Below are positions 20,867-30,694 of a stretch of 64,000 nucleotides of DNA, in pieces. Origin of the DNA: Daphnia carinata (taxonomy: Eukaryota > Arthropoda > Branchiopoda > Diplostraca > Daphniidae); NCBI RefSeq assembly GCF_022539665.2, contig NC_081334.1:434001-498000 (forward strand), written 5' to 3'. Position 1 is the stretch's first letter; every line of letters starts with the position of its first letter. The notes beneath the pieces were generated by a model. The model was not told where the DNA came from and ran no database searches. It saw nothing but the letters and a program-made list of their open reading frames with translations. A program made the position numbers and the translations under genes.

Positions 20867-22445
20867 AGCCATCAAGAATTATCTAGAAGAAGGAGAGCTG
20901 GATGAAATTTTTAAATTGTCCAAACCCGAGTGGGTAGAATACTTTATAGACGGGAACTGCCATCTCAGAGTAATAAAAGGAACGACACCCATCATCAATT
21001 AGTTTTGCCATTATCCCTACGCCACCTAGTGCTTAAAGAATTACACGACGCACCGATGGGTGGCCATTTGGCATTTTATAAGACCTATATGAAAGTCAAA
21101 AATAATTATTATTGGCCCAACATGAGAGGCGATGTTAAAGAATATTGCCGGGCTTGTGAAGTTTGCATAGCCAACACTGCTTCACCCTATCGAGCACTTT
21201 TGCATCCGCACGAAATTGCGAAGGCTCCTTTTGATGTAATTGGAATGGACTTTCTGGGTCCTATTACACCAGTTTCGCCCAATGGTAATAGTTACATTTT
21301 AGTTATTACAGATTATTTTAGCCGTTGGGTTGAGGCTGTTGCTTTAAAAGATCAAACTGCTCAGACAACAGCAGAATGTGTATATAAAACTGTTATTGTT
21401 AGACATGGTATGCCTAAGGCAATTATTTCTGATCGTGGGACAAATTTCACGTCCAAGTTATTTCGCTATTTTTGTAAAAAAATTGAAGATCAATCAGAGG
21501 TTAACCACCGCTTATAACCCTGCTAGTAATGGGGAGACGGAAAGGTTCAATCGAACTTTAACGTCTATGTTAAGAAAAGAATTAAAAGACGGCGAGCATG
21601 CCAATTGGGAAGAAATATTAGATGATGTTTTATTTGCGTATCGTAGCTCGGTCCACTCTTCGACATTGGACACTCCATATTATTTACTTCACGGTAGGGA
21701 CCCAAATATTCCTATTAACGAATTTCTTAATGCATCTCCCAAAACATTCAAATCTTCTTCTGACTATGTTGGGAATCTGACAGAACGTTTGCGTTATAGT
21801 TTTCAAAGAGTTAGAGAGGAAAGCGAAAAAGCTAGAAAGCGCCAAAGGGAACAATATAACAAACGCGCGAAAGAAAAACGATATGTGATAGGCGATCGGG
21901 TGTTATTGGATATTCGAGTAGTTAAGGAAGGAGATAGCAAGAAATTTACTTCGAAATATAAAGGGCCTTATAGAATAGTAAACGTTTATTCAAATAATAC
22001 TGTAGACATTGCTGATAATTCATATATATGTCAGCGGACGCATGTAAATAGATTAAAACCCTTGTATGAAACAATGCTGTGGAAACATGAGCATTGTCCG
22101 CCACTTGAGACCCCTTTGGAATTCGAGAGCCGATTCCGAAAGTCTATTGCGACTCAAACTAATGTGCGTGAACACGAGCCCGATGTCGAAACCGCAAGGC
22201 AACAAAACACCGAGTCCGAAGCCGTATCAGAAGTGATATCAGACACTTATTCGGCAAATCATCAACTTGTGCGAGAAGACAATGTGATCGGCCCGTCTCA
22301 TCTGTCGTTCGAAGGACGATTAACCTCGAGTGACAATTGCGATGTGACGAGTGATGCTCAGCATCCAATGCCACTTTCCGAAAATACTCCTATATACGCT
22401 GATAGTGATTCCGACCTTCAACAAGTAGAGCCCAAGATGATGTGA
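20867..22445 (+). CDS. pol of element B, second part (integrase)
   Basis: This continues B pol after element C. The integrase zinc module (HDAPMGGHLAFYKTY...YCRACEVC), the catalytic core (VIGMDFLGPITP, ISDRGTNFTS, NPASNGETERFNRTLTSML) and a GPY-type C-terminal module (KYKGPYRIVNVYSNN) are present, followed by an acidic tail to the stop at 22443-22445. Two frame breaks are visible: one near 20985-20995, and one near 21487 where an A7 run replaces the A6 needed to read FCKKLKINQRLTT. The second restores the original frame, so the two shifts compensate around a segment of about 500 nt. Sequencing error is a possible cause. Confidence 0.9.
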
Positions 22446-22700
22446 CAGCAGCGTTATTGCATCAAGAAGTCACCCGACGCCCTCAGCGAAATCGGAGAAA
22501 ACCGATTCGTTACAGGGACGAAATGTAGCGTCATCATACATCATAGTTTCGATTGCCGAACCAATACCGAGTGATTACTATATAAACCGTACGTTAAGTG
22601 AAGGAAGACACAACTTCTTGTACTCTCTGAGAACAACGACGACAACTGTTCTGTCTGGTTTGCCATTTCTCCACGTACAAAGAAGCGTTAAGAAGCCAAC
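22446..22700 (+). other. Spacer between pol and accessory ORF of element B
   Basis: No reading frame is supported. It contains a TATATAAA box (22579-22586) about 115 nt upstream of the next ATG. Confidence 0.5.
22579..22586 (+). promoter_or_regulatory. Possible internal TATA box of element B
   Basis: TATATAAA, followed 114 nt later by an ATG in strong context (GCCAACATGG, ATG at 22701). No clear initiator motif was seen. Internal promoter activity is inference. Confidence 0.35.
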
Positions 22701-23225
22701 ATGGACAACAAGTCTGAATCCATCTCTGAGCCCGTGACCAACGACTGGATACCTATGGTATCCATCCCACTCCCCGTCGCGGAGGCCCTCTTGGTAGACC
22801 TCACGACGTCGTCCGGAGATGCCTCGACGGCCGAACGTGACGCGCCGGATTCGCCAGATCCCTCACCAATCGACGACGAGGAGACCGCGGCCCGTAACCC
22901 GCCGGGGACGTCCGAGATGGAGGATGCCATCGATTTTAGCCGCGGCAGACCCCGCACCTCGGACTGGCACCTCGATGCAGCCTGGGAGCAGAAGCAGCTG
23001 GAAATCAAGACAAATCAGTTGATCGCCCGTCTTCTCATCACCCTGTATGACAAGAAATAGAGTGACGCCGTCTTCACCCTAAAGGCGATCCTCGACCTGG
23101 ACCCCGAAAGGCGCCATCCACCGCTCTATGGTTGGACATCGTGCCACTGGGACTTGCCCGAGAAGAGACCCAGCACGGACGATCAACAGAAGGACCCCAA
23201 CGCAAAGAAGCCGAGATACTTCTAA
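22701..23225 (+). CDS. Accessory ORF of element B with in-frame TAG, unknown function
   Basis: An ATG in near-ideal context opens 119 codons of acidic, Pro/Ser-rich protein (DWIPMVSIPLPVAEALLVDL, DASTAERDAPDSPDPSPIDD) ending in a helical stretch (AAWEQKQLEIKTNQLIARLL) before TAG at 23058-23060. The same frame continues for 54 codons (SDAVFTLKAILDLDPERRHP, GWTSCHWDLPEKRPS) to TAA at 23223-23225. The downstream part has protein-like composition and a basic end (NAKKPRYF). It sits between pol and env, where retroviruses often hold regulatory genes. No homology is recognised. Either a 119-residue or a readthrough 173-residue product is possible. Confidence 0.55.
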
Positions 23226-24338
23226 GTCGTACGAGGACAACCGAAGAAATCGAGGAAGGAGGAAGCTTTTTCATTCGACCCTCTTTCACTCCTCGTTATG
23301 TGTTTATTCCTGATATTTCTCCTTCAATTTTTATGTTTACATTTACCATACTTTAATATTTACCTTTATTTTGATTTCACATACCAATATTCGCTTTAAC
23401 TCTCCTTGCTGCTATCCATCGAAATAAACTCATTGGTTGCTTAATCGTTTGTCAAACCTATGAACGTATTATCTGTTACAACATGTATCTTGTTTTTTCA
23501 CGTCGTACACTTTAACTTTCTCAATTTACGCCCCGTAGTCATTCCCTTGTTTGACAGCCCATAGTATAAGTCCACATAGATTTTGATAAGTAGAGCCTTT
23601 TGAGTAGAGAAAAAAAAATAAATAACAAAAAATCTTTTGCTTCAGAAAAAAAAATTTAGCTTGATCATATTCTTTTTGCGGATTTTCTGAACCGCAATGT
23701 CAAATTTCGTTTCCTATTTCCCTTCCTATCTCCTACACGTCACTTTCGTTATTCTCTCAACGAATAGGTCCAAATCGTAGCCGTAACTTTTATACTCTCA
23801 TTCCAATATGCCGCGCAATACTGTTCACTTTCCCTTTCGTTCGTACACTACAGCTTGGCCATAGCCAACATCAAGAATACCGTATTAGCGCCGCCTCCCT
23901 TTTCCTGGAACTAATACTACTCTTGGACCTTGGACCTTCGCGGCAAAATCTCTTCCCGTCGCAAACTTTTAAACGTTTCTTTTCTTGTCCTCCCTGATCA
24001 ACTGTCCTGTATTTTCTTACTTTCCCTTTCCGATAATTATGGTCATCTTTTTCTCTTTCCAACGATACTAAATAATATAAAAAACAAGTTGTCCTTCCCC
24101 CTCAAAACAAAACTTTATTCTAGTGCCCATTTTCCTTTCTCTTTTCCGTAGCCTACTAATAAAGCCGACGGGAAAAGCCGTTGACCTTTCGACAGCCGTA
24201 GGCTATTTCCCACTTTCACTTTTCCCACTTCTTCTTGTATGTTTTTTTTGTGTTACTTAGTTAAGCCCACACGATGACATTTTTCTTTTGTTAAGTCACA
24301 TATTTCCTTTTGTCTGTATGTACCGGTCGGATATAGAA
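23226..24338 (+). other. Untranslated, T/C-rich region upstream of env in element B
   Basis: No convincing frame is seen. It is pyrimidine-rich with many TTTC runs, which would suit a splice acceptor for a subgenomic env mRNA as used by errantivirus-like elements; no specific acceptor was assigned. Confidence 0.45.
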
Positions 24339-26027
24339 ATGTCCCCCTCTGCATTCCTGCTGCTATTATGCGTGTACGGATTACATTCCCAGGCCTTCGA
24401 GACTACCGTATGCAATTGCGCGGAACCAGTGAAGGTGGGAATTCTTCAATTCTCCGATGAGAATTGTCAACCGACATCCACCGATATTAAAGCCACCAAG
24501 GTGAAATACGCCGTGTATAGTGAAGAACGCGCCGCGACTAAATTCCCGGGTTACATCTGTGCCCGTTGGAAAAATATCCGACACATCACAATGACCTTCT
24601 TCGGGCAACTATTAGTTGTGCCGGACAAAATCCCAATTGATACTACCCCTGCCGACTGCAACGAAATGATTGGCAACAAGAGGTGCAATGATAACCGGAT
24701 GACTTTTGTCGACGGAAAATTTGTGTTCGACAATGAACCAGATATCTCTGGATACTGGTTACAAACAATCGATTCGTCAATCATAAACTGCGTTCTCGAG
24801 AAAGTCGAACTTTTCCAGCAAAAGGAGGATGCAGACTTCTCAACACCCATCGGAATTGCTTCTGCTACGTCCGGGAATTTGTCCCACAATCACTTAACAC
24901 TGATTTGGGACAAAACCTACACACAGAAAACCAAAGTAACTACCAGACTCGTCGAAGACGGCATCGGTATACTGACCCGATTGCCAGGAGAAAAACCACT
25001 CCTTAGACTCCAAGATGACAAAAACCAATTGGACTTCCACCTGACACCAGTACTGCGCTGCGTTTCAGTACAACAAAATTGCTCCAATAGAACTTCTTCA
25101 TATGAAATCGTCGGCCAATCAAAACTCTTCGTCACGACGGCAGCCATAATGGAAAAAGCAACCCCAGTGGAGACCCGAGCGCAACTCGGCGCCGAAAACT
25201 TAAATATTCCGGCCAATATCCAATACATCCGTGATCAACTCACCGACCACGAGAATGAATTGGCACGACAGGTTCAACTACTTCAATGTGAAGCTCGTAA
25301 AGCCAAACATGAAAGGGCCGTCACAACCGCCCAATATAATGGATGGCTAGCGGCCTCACAATTAAACTTACCCCGGTGCACGAAATTACAAGCATTCGGG
25401 AAGACGGTCGTATTAATTCAATGTCAGGCCTTAAATGTCACATTTGAGACTGTATTGACTTCATGCGGACCGCAACCAAAATTCCAAAATTATACGATTA
25501 ACCTCGATGGCTGGGAACTCGTAAAATATTCCCCTTGTTATTGGACAAATGGATTTGTCAATTTCAATAACAAACCCTATGCCTTCCGTAATAATACGTG
25601 GGAACAACTCGAAGCCACAATTGTATTGCCTGAGCAAACGCTGGCACACTCTTTCCGCTACGAGAACGTCGAATTTTTCGACTACGAACACCAAAGTAAC
25701 CCGGCATACACCGACAATATGCTTAACCACATGAACATCATGGCCGACATAGCAGCCGTGATCAACGAACATCCATCATCCGAATTTACGTCGCACGGTA
25801 AACCCAGCGCCACAAATATTTTCATAACGGCCTCCAGTGTCGGAGCTTACACATCTTGGTGGGAAACAATAAAAAATTACTTCTTCATCGGCATCATGTG
25901 CATCCTCGTATTACTCTTCCTACGCATCTGCTACTGTTGCGGTCTCTTCAAGATCTTCTGGGTTATATGCCGTCGCCCTCATAAACGTTCAACATCCTCC
26001 GAATCCATCCCCATGCATCAAGTCTGA
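24339..26027 (+). CDS. env-like transmembrane glycoprotein of element B
   Basis: An intact frame of about 562 codons to TGA at 26025-26027. The ATG at 24339 was chosen because it places a signal peptide (SAFLLLLCVYGLHSQA) at the N-terminus; an in-frame ATG at 24318 is the alternative. The ectodomain is Cys-rich with several N-glycosylation sequons (NLS, NCS, NRT, NVT, NYT, NNT). Near the C-terminus is one strong membrane segment (FFIGIMCILVLLFLRICYCC) followed by a basic tail. A central region (LARQVQLLQCEARKAKHERA, then GWLAASQLNLPRC) recalls glycoproteins of chuvirus-like negative-strand viruses more than the furin-cleaved gypsy-type Env; that affinity is a weak inference. It presumably allows particle-mediated spread between cells. 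Confidence 0.8.
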   Translation: MSPSAFLLLLCVYGLHSQAFETTVCNCAEPVKVGILQFSDENCQPTSTDIKATKVKYAVYSEERAATKFPGYICARWKNIRHITMTFFGQLLVVPDKIPIDTTPADCNEMIGNKRCNDNRMTFVDGKFVFDNEPDISGYWLQTIDSSIINCVLEKVELFQQKEDADFSTPIGIASATSGNLSHNHLTLIWDKTYTQKTKVTTRLVEDGIGILTRLPGEKPLLRLQDDKNQLDFHLTPVLRCVSVQQNCSNRTSSYEIVGQSKLFVTTAAIMEKATPVETRAQLGAENLNIPANIQYIRDQLTDHENELARQVQLLQCEARKAKHERAVTTAQYNGWLAASQLNLPRCTKLQAFGKTVVLIQCQALNVTFETVLTSCGPQPKFQNYTINLDGWELVKYSPCYWTNGFVNFNNKPYAFRNNTWEQLEATIVLPEQTLAHSFRYENVEFFDYEHQSNPAYTDNMLNHMNIMADIAAVINEHPSSEFTSHGKPSATNIFITASSVGAYTSWWETIKNYFFIGIMCILVLLFLRICYCCGLFKIFWVICRRPHKRSTSSESIPMHQV

Positions 26028-26060
26028 TTACGAGACGTAATCTCACGCCGCCGGGAGTGA

Positions 26061-26754
26061 TGTAAAGAAGCAAATAAATGTTTTTATTTGATATGCCTTC
26101 CCGTTTATTCTTTATGTATGACTCATGTGTTACGCCATATAAACTGCGCAGTAGTGTATTATATTACATCGGCACCTTGCCGCTTAGCAACATTTGTGAT
26201 TGGCTGCTTAGGCGTTGATCTGTATTGCACCATCAACTTAATATATCAAATTTCATTAGTTGCGACATGTAATTGCGCAGTTGTTAATTGCTGTGCAATA
26301 TGCGAGGTTTCGTGGTGAACCAAGATCTGAGTAAGTTCAGTTGTCGATGAGCCTCTGACTCTTACAGGCGGAGTTCAAGTTCAGCTAGTGCTCCCCATTG
26401 ATAAATTTGTGCAAGTGAATTGAGCTGTGTCACGTGCTTGTCTGAGTGTTCGGTTCACCCATATTGTTTACCCACGTGCCGACGAACTCCTGTTAACGCC
26501 GCCTTCTCTTATATCCTCGCCACGTGCTCCGCTCAAGCCACCGCGGTAAGCTTATACTACAGTATCATATTACACTCCGACTTCTCTTTCTTTAGTCTGA
26601 CTCCTTTTGTCTTATCCCAAACTGACTTCTGTACCGCTTAGCCCTACTTGGATAAATATAAATCATCGTGTGGGTAAATCGCCTCCGAGTTCGATTCATT
26701 TCAATTTGTCTTAATTCCGTAAAGTACATCTTCTCACAGAGAAGATGCTTTACA
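26061..26754 (+). repeat. 3' LTR of element B
   Basis: 694-bp near-identical copy of the LTR at 9804, followed by the CTAT target duplication. The one difference noticed is CGCCACGTGC here versus CGCCCGTGC at about 10266. Confidence 0.93.
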
Positions 26755-26758
26755 CTAT

Positions 26759-27724
26759 CTACACGGCGAATCGCCTGAAAAGATGGGCATTGATCCTGAT
26801 GACTTATGACCTCACCATTGAATATCAGAAGACAACCGAATTTGGTCAAGTAGACGCACTCTCACGTCTTATGGATCAGCAAAGGACCCAGCCAGAAGAC
26901 ATGGTCATTGCAAAAATTGAACGAGCCGTCAATGCAGTATGGGCCGAAGCATTACGAGCATTACCTGTAACGGCACGGGAAATCGCACAAGAAACACAAA
27001 ATGATCCTGTATTACCCCAAATTATAAAGGGAGTGAGCACAGGAGGTTGGCAGGAAGGTCAACCGGGATCTGCGCTAGCTGCATTTCGTAACCGAAGAAA
27101 GTCACTTTCGGCAATAAAGAATTGTTTATTCTTTGGCCACAGAATCGTGATTCCTCAAGTTTTACAACACCGAGTGTTGACCATGTTACACGAAGGTCAT
27201 CCTGGTTCCACTCGCACGAAAATGTTAGCGCGCAGCTACGTGTACTGGCACAACATCGATCAAGACATCGTAGACTTGGTGGGAAGATGCACAAAGTGTC
27301 AGGAGTCAGCTAAAAATCCTGTTAAAAACGAGTTAAGTTCGTGGCCTAAAACTACGGGCCCCTGGCAACGAATTCACATAGATTTTGCTGGCTCATTGGA
27401 GGGGAAAATGTTCCTAGTGGTAGTTGATGCTTTTTCTAAGTGGCCAGAGATCATCGAGATGACCTCGACAACTACAGAAGCCACAATTTGGATACCCAAA
27501 TATGCTCGTTTCGGATAACGGAACTCAATTCATGGCTGCAGTGTTCCAAGATTTTTGTGAAAAACACAACATCCAACATGTCAGATCACCGCCGTTTCAC
27601 CCGCAATCGAATGGCCAGGCAGAGCGATTTGTCGACTCATTTAAAAGAGCATTGAAGAAAATGAGAGGGGAGGGAGCTGTAGGTGAAACTTTACAGACAT
27701 TCTTGTTTACCTACCGCAAGACGC
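26759..27724 (+). pseudogene. pol of element A, middle part (RNase H end, integrase)
   Basis: It resumes as YTANRLKRWALILMTYDLTI, completes RNase H (VDALSRLMD), then enters integrase: zinc module (HEGHPGSTRTKMLARSYVYW...CTKCQ), catalytic core IDFAGSLEGKMFLVVVDAFS, then a short deletion with frame change near 27490, then SDNGTQFMAA and FHPQSNGQAERFVDSFKRAL. It is cut after FLFTYRKT by copia element D and continues at 39665. The deletion removes roughly eight residues between the first and second catalytic Asp, so the integrase is probably inactive. Confidence 0.9.
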
Positions 27725-27785
27725 TGTTGAAGTATTAAATACTTGCTTGTCTTCAATCTCATTTTTGGGTGTTTATGGTTGGTAC
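27725..27785 (+). repeat. 5' LTR of element D, left fragment
   Basis: The first 61 bp of the LTR, ending in the GTTGGTAC target duplication of element E. The rest of the LTR lies at 35340-35523. Confidence 0.9.
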
Positions 27786-28055
27786 GGTAGCCGGAGAAAT
27801 AGGACCTGGAGAAATAGGACCCGAAGATTTAGGACCTATAAATAGGACCTGGAGAAATAGGACCTGGAGGAATAGGACCCAATCTTCAAACATTTTTTGA
27901 AGGGTCCTATTTCTCCATATTGCGGGTCCTATTTCTCCAGCCTTAAAGTCCTATTTCTCCATCATAAAAAATCAATGTACAATTGGTTTTCCTATATGTT
28001 AAAAAAAACCCGAACGGCCTATATTGGTTTCTGCACTCCAAACACCGTTATCAAT
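27786..28055 (+). repeat. Left terminal inverted repeat of element E
   Basis: The outer 180 bp contain about eight copies or variants of GGAGAAATAGGACC, first in forward then in reverse orientation around AATCTTCAAACATTTTTTGA, so the arm can fold on itself. The inner part (TTTCTGCACTCCAAACACCG) matches the right arm at about 35070-35110 in inverse orientation. Confidence 0.88.
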
Positions 28056-28447
28056 ATGACGCCTCTTCATTGCATTACAACTTTTTTTTTAAATTTACAT
28101 TCATAATATTTTTGCAGGATTATATCCTTTTTCTATTGCTTTTTAGAGCTCATTTAATAGAAAAGTAATTTTGCTTACACAGTATTTGAATTTTTGCATT
28201 TTACATTTTCTTACTGGTGTTTTCAGGCCTACCATCACCCGCCCTTTACTAGTGTCACTATTCACTTTTTTTTTCTTCGTGCCTCAATAAGAATTCTTGG
28301 GAGGGCGCATAAGTACCTCTTAATAAACAGATAACTAAGAAAATTATTACATAAAAATAATTTAATAAACGTTAATTTCATAATAAAACACTGTTTGCCC
28401 TTGCGCAAAATATTGTTTTTTACGATATATATGGCAACGGTTACTAC
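28056..28447. other. Interior of element E between left TIR and element F
   Basis: AT-rich, no supported frame. It ends with the CTAC target duplication (28444-28447) of element F. Confidence 0.5.
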
Positions 28448-29371
28448 TGCAATAATCAGACCCAGTCACGTCTGACGCAACTGGGGGATTAAGGCACACA
28501 AAAAATACAATACTGACAACGGTCAGGTTAATTTCTTAACTTAATATTCTGGTCAGCGTTTGGTGGGTGGTACACAAATGATGTTTGGTTAGGATCCGCC
28601 AGCCAGTCACGTCGGCTGCACGGATATGAAAAGAGCAATGTTAGACAGAAAGGAATATAGGGTTGCGAGGGTACTTACGTGGAAGCCATGTCTTTTAAGT
28701 AGACGGAGAAGTTGCGGTGCGGCGTCGGCAGTACAGCGGCAGGCGGCGTCGTCGGCAGTACAGCGGCAGGCAGCGGCGTCGGCAGTACAGCGGCAGGCAG
28801 CGGCGTCGGGCAGTACAGCGGCAGGCAGCGGGAAGAGGGAAAACGGCGTCTCGGCTGGGTACTCGCGGTGGTGAATTAAGGAACACGGTGGGTGGGTGTT
28901 GGGTCACAGTGTATTCACTTTTCCAATTGGGGTTACACGACACTTTAAACTAACTAACAAATGTACTTAAACACAAGGCGAACTACACTCTAATGTGGCT
29001 AAACGCTGCTACACCACTACACAACTACACGGATGGCAATGTATGGAAAGACTAAAAAAAGGCAGAGCCCAGGCGTGGGTTTTATACCACGCCTTGGCTT
29101 GATGATGCTAAAGTTAGCGTGGGTACGCTAAAGTTTTAGCGTGGGGACGCTAAAGTTTTAGCGTGGGGTAATAAAACAGAAAATAGTGTCAAGAGGGGAA
29201 GCGAGGTCAACTGATAAGGCTGGTGTCGTTGACACCTCGGTTAAACGGAAGAAGCAATAAAAGAGAAATTTGAGTAAAAGGAGGTCAATGAGGGTGAAAC
29301 ACAACATGAACAAGTACGCAAAATACTTAACTAAATTTATTTTAACTTTACGTTTCGCTGGAGTCCTTACA
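28448..29371 (-). repeat. 3' LTR of element F (924 bp)
   Basis: It shares about 290 bp with the 5' LTR at the TGTAAGGACT end (GTGTCGTTGACACC, TTTTATACC and TTAGCGTGGG motifs; the TTAGCGTGGG unit is tandemly repeated here). The remaining about 600 bp have no clear counterpart in the 5' LTR and include a GC-rich minisatellite. Confidence 0.7.
28713..28832. repeat. GC-rich minisatellite, about 27-bp unit
   Basis: About four copies of a unit containing GTCGGCAGTACAGCGGCAGG, lying inside the 3' LTR of element F. Small length variants occur between copies. Confidence 0.8.
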
Positions 29372-29428
29372 TGACTCCCCTCCTCGGAAGATTGCGTCCC
29401 GCAATCGATTCCGCTAGCCGGCCACTAG

Positions 29429-30106
29429 TCACCTAGGGTCGGTCCTGTTTTTTTTGTCGTCGCTCATCGGCGTGGATGATCGTGGTTCCGGTTCCTCCTG
29501 GTTACTCCAAAGGTCGGCTACTAAGTTCTTCCAATTGGTGGTTTCCCAGTCGTCCTCGTCCTTCCTTTGGGAGGGAATCCGGTACTGGCGTTCGACGTAT
29601 CGTGCTGCGGCGAAATCTTCTTCGTCGGAGTCCAAGGAGTAGTGGCTGCTCACGACGCTGACGTGGTGTTCTTCGCCTTGCATCCTGGCGATGCTGTCGT
29701 TTAACGCCGCGACGTCCAGCCCGTTTTGCTGGATATCGCTGTCTGGCGTCAGACAGTATGGTGATCCCTGGGGGTGAGCGACCGCGCCCTCCGCTGGGTA
29801 TAAGATCACGGTCGACGTACCTGAGGAGAACGAGTCGTCCTCCCAAGACACGTCTTCGACAAGCAGGGAGGACTCGTCCGTGTCGTCGGTGACGTCGGAT
29901 CCGTACGAGACTTCGTCGTCGTGAGGGTAATCCACACAACATAACATTTCATCGTCGTCGGTCACGTCCTGCACGTCGCTGTCGTGGGAGGGGTAGTCCG
30001 CGCAATACAAGATGTCTTCATCGTCGGTGACGTACTGCATGTCGCTGTTGTTGGAGGGGTAGTCCGCGCAATACAAGATGTCTTCGTCGTCGGTGACGTC
30101 TTGCAT
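29429..30106 (-). CDS. Acidic tandem-repeat protein of element F, unknown function
   Basis: A 225-codon frame from an ATG at 30106 to a stop at 29429. It opens with two near-identical 22-residue repeats (units contain VTDDEDILYCADYPS) and a degenerate third. An Asp/Glu/Ser-rich region follows, then a C-terminal part with aromatic residues (DDWETTNWKNLVADLWSNQE). No gag, protease or polymerase motif is seen and no family is recognised. It occupies most of the interior between the LTRs, so it may be the sole product of the element, possibly a diverged Gag or a captured sequence. Confidence 0.5.
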   Translation of the reverse strand: MQDVTDDEDILYCADYPSNNSDMQYVTDDEDILYCADYPSHDSDVQDVTDDDEMLCCVDYPHDDEVSYGSDVTDDTDESSLLVEDVSWEDDSFSSGTSTVILYPAEGAVAHPQGSPYCLTPDSDIQQNGLDVAALNDSIARMQGEEHHVSVVSSHYSLDSDEEDFAAARYVERQYRIPSQRKDEDDWETTNWKNLVADLWSNQEEPEPRSSTPMSDDKKNRTDPR

Positions 30107-30694
30107 GTCGCTATGGTCAGCGGTTTTGATTGACGAGGTTGGGGTCCTAGGGTAAATTCAGGTAGGATTAAGGATATGCTGGAGTTGGGGGTGGTCGTGG
30201 GGTGTGGTATGTGTCGGGGTATGGGTAGGGGGACATACATACATAACATTTTACGGCCCATTAATACTATTCATGGTTACCCTAAGGGTCTACAATGCAA
30301 AAAAAAAAGGGGGGGGGGGGGGGGTAGGTCTTGGTTAGTGAGTTGAAAGGGGGGCGGCTGCTTCTCGTCGTTGTGACAAGCGGAGAGGGTAGGCGGTCGA
30401 TTGTCCCAGGTACTGTGGGTTTAGGGAGGGTCTCGTCGTGCCGTTTGGTGCCGTTGCTGTTGGGGTTGGTATGGTGACGATGGTTACTGGGGCGCTTGGT
30501 GTTGGTCTTGCGGCTAATGTGGGTCCCATCTCGACGTCTTGACGAATGGATTGTGGTGGTGTTAACCAGCTGCAGGGGTTGAAGTACCTGCAGCATGGGA
30601 TATATAATCCAAGGAGTGTACCCAATCCACAGAACCGGAAGGCCAAGGCGATTGCCACTCCGACTCCTGACAGGATCCCATCGCTGCCACCACA

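Larger units (their letters stand above)
9804..26754 (+). mobile_element. Element B: env-bearing Ty3/gypsy retrotransposon
   Basis: It is bounded by 693/694-bp LTRs (TGTAAAGAAG...GCTTTACA) and a 4-bp target duplication CTAT (9800-9803 and 26755-26758). Removing the element rejoins the pol of A in frame. The primer-binding site TGGTGGCAGCGA lies at about 10500. Without the nested copia element C it is about 11.7 kb, with gag, pol in the -1 frame, an extra ORF at 22.7 kb and an env gene. That layout matches errantivirus-like (infectious Ty3/gypsy) elements. The LTRs are almost identical (one visible difference near 10266/26522), so the insertion is young. Confidence 0.95.

Noticed and set aside
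27786-28000. CRISPR-like direct repeats (GGAGAAATAGGACC units)
   Set aside because: Spacing is irregular, units occur in both orientations, the context is eukaryotic, and the array coincides with transposon termini.
29502-29942. 146-codon Arg-rich minus-strand frame in element F
   Set aside because: Frame-shifted shadow of the acidic repeat ORF at 29429-30106 with arginine-rich low complexity.
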